Source of the DNA: DAOUGC01 sp034429695
GTDB lineage: Bacteria > Chloroflexota > Anaerolineae > Anaerolineales > Anaerolineaceae
Assembly (NCBI GenBank): GCA_034429695.1
Contig: DAOUGC010000215.1
Coordinates: 1-16,921 of the forward strand
Reading direction: 5' to 3'
Length of the DNA: 16,921 nt
Under the pieces are notes generated by a model. It worked only from the letters and a program-made list of their open reading frames with translations. It was not told the DNA's origin and did no database searches. Below are positions 12,333 through 16,921 of this stretch, one piece after another (the first letter of the stretch is position 1; every line of letters begins with the position of its first letter). The position numbers and the translations under genes were made by a program.

Positions 12333-13904
12333 ATGACCCATAGCCCTGGAATGTGGTTGTTCCTGCTGGCCATTACGATCAACATCGGGATGTTGGTTTA
12401 CGCCTGGCGCCATCGTGCTCAGCCGATGGGCGCTGAATTTTTACGGGTCATGGGGCTTGCCATGATCTGGCTGGTCGGTTTTGCCCTGGAAACAGCCCTG
12501 ATACAGTATGAGGCGAAATTACTGGTGTCCCGGGTGGAATTCATCGGCATTGCTGCCCTGCCGGTGGCATGGCTGCTGCTGGCTGACGCCTACACCGGCC
12601 ACCGTCTGCCGCGCCGGGTAAAGCTGCTGCTGTGGGTAATTCCCATCATCACCAATGTGGTGATATGGACCAACCCACTGCATCACTGGTTTTACGGCAC
12701 ACCGGTTTTACGCACCGACCTGGCTCCATTTGCGGTGCTGCAGATGAACTACAACTGGGGGTTTTACGTGCACGCCGGCATCAGTTATTTGCTGATGGCG
12801 GGCGCCGTGTTGCAAATGGTGCAGTTTTTGGTAAAAGTGGGAACACCCTATCGGCGGCAGGGAGGTTTGCTGCTGCTTGCCATTTTGCTGCCCACACTTA
12901 CAGACACCGCTTACGTACTGGGCTATTCTCCGGTCAAGTATTACAACTACACCACGGTGGTCTTCAGTATTTCGGGTGTGATTTTGGTGTATGCCCTGTT
13001 CAAGTATCGTTTTCTCGAACTGTTGCCCATCGCGCGCGATACCGTGATCAACAATATGAAGGAAGGCATTATTGTGCTGGATCACAGCGACCGCCTGGTG
13101 GAGATTAATCCCGCCGGTGCACGCATCAGTGGGATGAGTACAGCCGGGGTGATCGGGAAATCGGTATTTGAACTGGATACCCCATTTTTTCATTCCCTGG
13201 CAGGAATGATCCGTGACCGGCAGGTGAATGACAGTCTTGAATCACCGGGACCGGATGGAAAATTTTACGAGGTCAATCTCTCGCCGGTTTTTATGCGTGG
13301 AGAGCGCATTGGCTGGGTGGTGACAATGTATGACATCACCCTGCACATTCATGAGGTCAGGGAAGCGCAGCGCCTGTCCAATCAAGACAGCCTGACCGGT
13401 ATTTTTAACCGCCGTTATTTCATTGAAGCTGCCCGTCAGGTGCTGTCGTCCACACGCAGTGATCCGGACTACCCGCTGGCGGTGGTGATGATGGATGGCG
13501 ACACCTTCAAGCAGGTGAACGACCTGTACGGACACGCCACAGGGGATCAGGTGCTGATTGGCATGACGCGCGCCATCCGTGGACAATTACGCAAGAACGA
13601 TCTGTTCGGCAGGGTGGGTGGTGATGAACTTGCCATTCTGCTCAATGGTGTACCGGCGGCAAACATTGGTGCGGTGGTGGAGCGCCTGCGCCGGGCGGTT
13701 GACAGCGTGGCGCATGTGGGACCCAATGGACCCATTCATCAGACGGCATGTTTTGGCGTGGTGTGTACCAATGACATTCCGGTTGAGCAGCGCGAGATTG
13801 AGACCATGCTTGCGTTGGCTGATCAGGCGTTGTACCAGGCAAAGGCGGCTGGCCCCAACCGGGTTGAAGTGTACGCGCCGCCTCATGACGCGAATATGCT
13901 ATAA
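12333..13904 (+). CDS. 7TM-PAS-GGDEF diguanylate cyclase
   Basis: 523 residues. The N-terminus has seven hydrophobic segments (about 6-24, 38-58, 66-84, 96-113, 145-168, 175-196, 204-225), like the 7TM sensor region of histidine-kinase-type receptors. A PAS domain (about 232-340, MKEGIIVLDHSDRLVEINPAG) and a short coiled linker (HEVREAQRLSNQDSLTG) lead to a GGDEF domain (about 350-515). The active-site loop reads GGDEL (429-433), a tolerated variant of GGDEF. Metal site MMDGDTFKQVND and NRRYF are present. RKND (420-423), five residues before GGDEL, fits the RxxD product-inhibition site. It probably makes cyclic di-GMP in response to a membrane or PAS ligand; no EAL domain is visible. The start has a weak GGTGA. 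A hairpin terminator follows. Confidence 0.9.
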   Translation: MTHSPGMWLFLLAITINIGMLVYAWRHRAQPMGAEFLRVMGLAMIWLVGFALETALIQYEAKLLVSRVEFIGIAALPVAWLLLADAYTGHRLPRRVKLLLWVIPIITNVVIWTNPLHHWFYGTPVLRTDLAPFAVLQMNYNWGFYVHAGISYLLMAGAVLQMVQFLVKVGTPYRRQGGLLLLAILLPTLTDTAYVLGYSPVKYYNYTTVVFSISGVILVYALFKYRFLELLPIARDTVINNMKEGIIVLDHSDRLVEINPAGARISGMSTAGVIGKSVFELDTPFFHSLAGMIRDRQVNDSLESPGPDGKFYEVNLSPVFMRGERIGWVVTMYDITLHIHEVREAQRLSNQDSLTGIFNRRYFIEAARQVLSSTRSDPDYPLAVVMMDGDTFKQVNDLYGHATGDQVLIGMTRAIRGQLRKNDLFGRVGGDELAILLNGVPAANIGAVVERLRRAVDSVAHVGPNGPIHQTACFGVVCTNDIPVEQREIETMLALADQALYQAKAAGPNRVEVYAPPHDANML

Positions 13905-13905
13905 T
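13897..13905 (+). promoter_or_regulatory. Extended -10 promoter overlapping the GGDEF stop codon
   Basis: TGcTATAAT, identical in form to the nurA promoter element, overlaps the last two codons and stop of the GGDEF gene. The predicted start is near 13912, giving either a long leader for the 14095 gene or a short RNA ended by the terminator at 13955-13989. Confidence 0.45.
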
Positions 13906-13954
13906 GAATTAACATTCATACGGTTCAACTGCCCCTTTCCGACCAGGGTTTACC

Positions 13955-13989
13955 CAGGCTGTCTGACCAAATATGGACAGCCTGTTTTT
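13955..13989 (+). terminator. Rho-independent terminator after the GGDEF gene
   Basis: CAGGCTGTC (13955-13963) and GACAGCCTG (13976-13984) form a perfect 9-bp stem with a 12-nt loop, followed by TTTTT. It is the strongest intrinsic terminator in the window. Confidence 0.8.
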
Positions 13990-13992
13990 CTA

Positions 13993-14008
13993 CTCCAATA
14001 CTTTGGAG
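13993..14008. promoter_or_regulatory. Inverted repeat upstream of the NTF2-like gene
   Basis: CTCCAA-TACT-TTGGAG is a perfect 6-bp inverted repeat just after the terminator, 87 nt before the 14095 start. It could be a protein-binding site; no convincing promoter is visible between it and the gene. Confidence 0.35.
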
Positions 14009-14094
14009 GACCCCTGCGGAAAATTGCACCCGGCTTCGCGTGTGACCCGCTGTGAACTCAATGGTTAGCGTGCCATGCACGAGGAAGCGTAAAA

Positions 14095-14532
14095 ATGAAC
14101 AGTATTGATATCGTCAAGGCCTACTACTCCGCGCTGGATTCAGATGACATGCAGCGGGCGGGCCAGTTTCTTTCCCCTGCCTTTCAAATGGTGGATTTCA
14201 CCCCTCAACCCCTGGATTATCAGTCCATGCTGGGTCTGTTGACCCTGTTCAAGCAGGCATTTCCCAATCTGAAACATTCTTTGAGCAATATACGCATGGA
14301 TGGCCGCCTGGTGAAATTGACCGTGCAGTTGAGCGGGGCGCACGACGGCACGCTGGATCTGCGCACCATGGGCATGGGGGTCTTCCCGCGCACACGCCGG
14401 TTTATGATCTTCCCCAACGAAAATATTGAGATTACCCTGCTGGAAGAAAAAATCACCCGCGAGCAAAATGTCTCGGCGGCCTCGCCTTTCCGCCGCCTGC
14501 CTGGCATGGTGCGCGCGCTCGGCATTGCCTGA
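14095..14532 (+). CDS. SnoaL/NTF2-like fold protein
   Basis: 145 residues. The start, IVKAYYSALDSDDMQRAGQF, is the helix pair typical of SnoaL-like or ketosteroid-isomerase-like NTF2 proteins. Strands and FKQAFPNLKHSLSNIRMDG follow, with curved-sheet strands ending in IEITLLEEKITREQNV. Such proteins bind or isomerise small hydrophobic molecules or act as accessory domains; the catalytic residues cannot be assigned here. GAGGAA stands 8 nt before the ATG. No signal peptide. It ends 6 nt from the convergent four-TM gene. Confidence 0.7.
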   Translation: MNSIDIVKAYYSALDSDDMQRAGQFLSPAFQMVDFTPQPLDYQSMLGLLTLFKQAFPNLKHSLSNIRMDGRLVKLTVQLSGAHDGTLDLRTMGMGVFPRTRRFMIFPNENIEITLLEEKITREQNVSAASPFRRLPGMVRALGIA

Positions 14533-14538
14533 GTCAGC

Positions 14539-14961
14539 TTACTCCTGACGCAGGGGTTGGAAATACAGCAGAAAACCCGCCAACATCACCACCAGCCCAC
14601 CGGCGTCGAACAGGATGAAACGCAGACCTGTGGCGCGCAAAGCCGCATGGTCGCCTGGCAGCATCAGGTACATCCAGGTTTCACCCACCACCCCCAGCGA
14701 TTGCTGGATCAGGACGATCGCGAATAACGACCGGTCAAGCCGCGGCTGCACCAGCAACCAGGCATAAGGTACGTTCCACATTAAAAACAGGATACCCATG
14801 CCGCGCACCGCCACCTGGCCCGGCACGCCGCTGAGTTCGAACCCGTGCACGTACAGGCCAGGTTGAAGGATAAACGCCAGCGCGCAGCTCACATTGAGCG
14901 CCAGCACCACCCCCACCGCCAGCCGCGTTGCTCCTTCACGCCATTGGGAAAGCAAATTCAT
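14539..14961 (-). CDS. Small four-TM membrane protein of unknown function
   Basis: 140 residues, not recognised. Hydrophobic segments lie at about 12-33, 50-71, 78-98 and 110-134, with short loops and basic residues after the N-terminus (QWREGATR). The pattern fits small integral membrane proteins of the DoxX/DUF4383-like size class, but no motif allows assignment. There is no ribosome-binding site; a -10 box sits where transcription would begin at the ATG. It is tail-to-tail with the NTF2-like gene. Confidence 0.65.
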   Translation of the reverse strand: MNLLSQWREGATRLAVGVVLALNVSCALAFILQPGLYVHGFELSGVPGQVAVRGMGILFLMWNVPYAWLLVQPRLDRSLFAIVLIQQSLGVVGETWMYLMLPGDHAALRATGLRFILFDAGGLVVMLAGFLLYFQPLRQE

Positions 14962-14967
14962 AATGAG

Positions 14968-14973
14968 ATTGTA
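14968..14973 (-). promoter_or_regulatory. -10 box for leaderless four-TM transcript
   Basis: TACAAT on the minus strand ends six bases before the ATG, so the expected start is the A at 14961. This is the same geometry as the permease promoter at 12232-12237. Confidence 0.5.
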
Positions 14974-15006
14974 TCATCCGGCAGTCATTGATGACTACCG
15001 GATGAT
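14973..15006. repeat. Long inverted repeat between the APH kinase and four-TM genes
   Basis: ATCATCCGG / CCGGATGAT (9 bp) enclose AGTCAT / ATGACT (6 bp) around TG, with one mismatched C-A pair between the two stems. It starts three bases past the kinase stop (minus strand) and touches the -10 box of the next gene. There is no T-tract, so it could be a factor-independent 3' end, an RNA 3' stabiliser or an operator. Confidence 0.6.
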
Positions 15007-15009
15007 GAT

Positions 15010-15978
15010 TTAAACGGATAACAGTGGGGCGAGGTGGCCGCCATCCCCTTCTGCGATGGACAGCAGCCGGCGGTAGGGTTCCCAGGTTTCCAGTGGGCCT
15101 TCGCCTTCCGGGTGGTCCAGCCACAGTTGCAACAGCCAGGTCTCCAGCAGAACTGCGTAGCCCGCCAATCGTTGTGGCGCACCGGGCAACGCCAGAACTG
15201 CGCCTGCCAGTTTTGCGACCGTTTTTTGCGGATCATCCATTGGAGCCGCAGGTGAATGGTCCGGTTTGAAAGCCATTTTGACCAGCGAGTTGAGATCGAT
15301 CTCAGGGGGAGCAATGACGGCAAACTCAAAATCCAGCAGGGCGGTCACCCGGCCTGCGTGCCACATCACATTATCGAGGGTCAGGTCGCCGTGGTTGAGG
15401 ACGCAGGGTGCTCCTTCAACAGCCCGCCAGTGACGCTCCAGAACCGCGCGCAGTTCCTGCGCCTGGGCGGGGGTGAATAGTCCATCCGTTTGCAGGTGGG
15501 CGAGCATTTCACTGGCTTCATGCGGGTCATTTGAGTTGTACCATGCCCGGCTGCGTGCAAAAGGACGGGCAGCCGAGAGCTCCACCTGGTGCACGCGGCT
15601 GGTCTTTTCCCAAATTTGCTGCAGTGCATCGGCGCGGTGGGGTGGGGTGAGCGCATCCCAGTTTTCACCCAGACAGGCGCCGGGGACCTCACGCATCAGC
15701 ACCCATGCATGGCCATCGGTGATGCCGGTCTGGATGATCGCGGGATAACCGGTTTCGGGAGGAAGCAGCGTCCCCAGTTGCGTTTCGTTGAGCAGGTTGC
15801 GGTTGCCCGGCTGCACGCTCATGCGCAGCGCCAGTCCACCGGCGATCCATGTGGCGTTGGTCCACCCGCCGGCGCGGCGGGCGTCTGCAAAATCCACCCC
15901 GTGGCGGGCAAAGACCTGCGTTGCGATCTGCTGCAGGGGTACATTCTCCAGCGGCTGGTCGGGCTCGGGTTGGTTCAT
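15010..15978 (-). CDS. APH-fold kinase, second copy
   Basis: 322 residues, an aminoglycoside-phosphotransferase/choline-kinase fold. Motifs are GGWTNATWIAGGLALRMS (37-54), the lid and nucleotide lobe, VLMREVPG hinge (93-100), catalytic LNHGDLTLDNVMW (194-206; His196, Asp198, Asn203) and ALLDFEFAVIAPPEIDLN (213-230). All catalytic residues are kept. It differs greatly from the 9002-9919 kinase, so it is not a recent duplicate. Substrate unknown. GGAG stands 7 nt before the ATG. It follows the secreted-protein gene by 73 nt. Confidence 0.85.
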   Translation of the reverse strand: MNQPEPDQPLENVPLQQIATQVFARHGVDFADARRAGGWTNATWIAGGLALRMSVQPGNRNLLNETQLGTLLPPETGYPAIIQTGITDGHAWVLMREVPGACLGENWDALTPPHRADALQQIWEKTSRVHQVELSAARPFARSRAWYNSNDPHEASEMLAHLQTDGLFTPAQAQELRAVLERHWRAVEGAPCVLNHGDLTLDNVMWHAGRVTALLDFEFAVIAPPEIDLNSLVKMAFKPDHSPAAPMDDPQKTVAKLAGAVLALPGAPQRLAGYAVLLETWLLQLWLDHPEGEGPLETWEPYRRLLSIAEGDGGHLAPLLSV

Positions 15979-16011
15979 GCAGGTACTCCATCAGGTGATT
16001 TGAGATGGATA

Positions 16012-16017
16012 ATTTTA
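16012..16017 (-). promoter_or_regulatory. Candidate -10 of the second APH kinase
   Basis: TAAAAT on the minus strand would start transcription near 16005 and give a leader of about 27 nt containing GGAG. A TTGAAG -35 exists only at a long 19-nt spacing, so this is tentative. Confidence 0.3.
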
Positions 16018-16051
16018 CCCCATGCCGCCCGGCATCCTTCAACCCACTGAA

Positions 16052-16921
16052 TTACGGCGCGGCCAGGCCAAAGTCACCCGCACAGGTCAGGCCCACTGGC
16101 GCCAACGGCTCTGAGAAGGAATACTCATCGAGATACAGCAGATAGGTGTTTCCTCCGGTCTTCACTTCGTACAGATCCAGGATGGTATCGCCGCTTTCCA
16201 GCGACTGCAACCGTTCGTAGGTGATGCTCTCGCCGTTGGGTCCCAGCAAATTATCGAGATACATGCGTTCCCTTGCAGGTCCATCCATCCAGTCACCGCC
16301 GGTGCGGATGGGGTTTTCTTGAGTGTAGCCGTAGGTGCTGTCGGTGGATACGGCGCAGGCTCCAGCCTCGCGTTCCACAAACTGCACCGATGCCAGCACG
16401 GCAGTGTAAGCCGGGTTGCCGGTGGTTTCCCATCCTTGCGGATCCTCCGATAGATCCATCAGGGCGATTGCCAGGAAATGCAGCCCGCCGTTGACCTGAA
16501 AACTTGCCCCGCGGCCCTCCAGTGCGTTACCGCATACGTCACCGGTGATGCGATAAACCTCGCCTTCAATTCCATCCACGCTCAGCGGGTCGGTGATTTC
16601 GTATGCGTATTCCGAACCAGCACATTCCGAGGTGATGATGCCCATGATTTCATCAATCATGTCGGTGATGCCGTATCCCGCACCAAAGTGGTCTTCGATC
16701 ATCATGAGCAGCAGATCGCCATCGGGGTCCATCACCGAGATGCCTTGCTGTTCCAGGCTGACATCATAATCCACAGGCACTTGAAATGTAAAACCGCTGT
16801 TGGGGGCTTCCAGTACTTCACCCATTTCCATCGGCAGGTTTACGGCAATGTCGGCGGGGGTGGGTGGGGGTACCAAGGTTTCCGTTGGGAAGGGTGTATA
16901 CGTGGGAGCCAGGGGGGGGCT
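16052..16921 (-). CDS. Secreted or lipoprotein-like protein of unknown family (5' end beyond window)
   Basis: 289 in-frame codons with no start or stop before the right edge, so the N-terminus is outside. The visible start reads APTYTPFPTETLVPPPTP, a Pro/Thr-rich linker typical of Chloroflexota lipoproteins and exported proteins just after the signal sequence. The rest (about 230 residues) has no recognised domain. It includes SGFTFQVPVDYDVSLEQQG, a strand-rich segment like those of exported proteins, scattered cysteines, and LTCAGDFGLAAP at the end. The TTG at 16874-16876 inside the linker is unlikely to be the true start. Function unknown; location outside the cytoplasm is inferred from the linker. 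Confidence 0.7.
   Translation of the reverse strand, partial: SPPLAPTYTPFPTETLVPPPTPADIAVNLPMEMGEVLEAPNSGFTFQVPVDYDVSLEQQGISVMDPDGDLLLMMIEDHFGAGYGITDMIDEIMGIITSECAGSEYAYEITDPLSVDGIEGEVYRITGDVCGNALEGRGASFQVNGGLHFLAIALMDLSEDPQGWETTGNPAYTAVLASVQFVEREAGACAVSTDSTYGYTQENPIRTGGDWMDGPARERMYLDNLLGPNGESITYERLQSLESGDTILDLYEVKTGGNTYLLYLDEYSFSEPLAPVGLTCAGDFGLAAP

Noticed and set aside
14009..14094. tRNA or other structured RNA before the NTF2-like gene
   Set aside because: The GC-rich stretch has no cloverleaf pairing or TTCGA-type arm.
9002..15978. The APH-fold proteins as antibiotic-resistance genes
   Set aside because: The fold is shared by many housekeeping kinases; no resistance-type context or substrate motif is visible.

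Overview
The window is bacterial chromosomal DNA, moderately GC-rich, with compact genes separated by two repeat-filled gaps. The gene set fits a Chloroflexota (Anaerolineae-like) organism: a glycoside hydrolase family 3 enzyme with a PA14 insert, a bacterial NurA/HAS-barrel/HerA operon, a DUF116-type protein, a 7TM-PAS-GGDEF protein, and several small membrane or APH-fold proteins. This assignment is an inference from gene content; no rRNA or other marker gene is present.

Left part (1-3164): a GH3 beta-glycosidase runs off the left edge on the minus strand. It has a near-consensus promoter with a palindrome inside the spacer. Divergent to it is a cysteine-rich DUF116-like protein with its own extended -10 promoter.

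Centre (3165-9001): a three-gene plus-strand operon encodes a NurA-type nuclease, a stand-alone HAS-barrel protein and a HerA-type hexameric ATPase. It is tightly spaced (ATGA overlap, then a 13-nt gap) and driven by a TGnTATAAT promoter. Repeat-rich non-coding DNA flanks it (about 1.4 kb upstream, 0.94 kb downstream). A two-hairpin element of about 75-115 bp occurs twice on each side, in opposite orientations, so inverted copies bracket the cassette. The downstream flank also holds a roughly 400-bp tandem duplication. In archaea HerA and NurA form a DNA end-resection motor and nuclease. Here the extra HAS-barrel subunit, a paralogue of HerA's own N-terminal domain, is the most unusual part.

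Right part (9002-16921): a minus-strand run codes for an ArsB/NhaD-superfamily permease, a RidA-family enamine/imine deaminase, a two-TM protein of unknown function and an APH-fold kinase. Divergent to it is a 7TM-PAS-GGDEF diguanylate cyclase with an intact-looking I-site. An NTF2-like protein follows, convergent with a four-TM membrane protein. A second APH-fold kinase and a partial secreted or lipoprotein gene end the window. Two minus-strand genes (permease and four-TM protein) have a -10 box exactly placed for leaderless transcription. Two C8 tracts lie in coding sequence; loss of one base in the first would fuse two overlapping genes.
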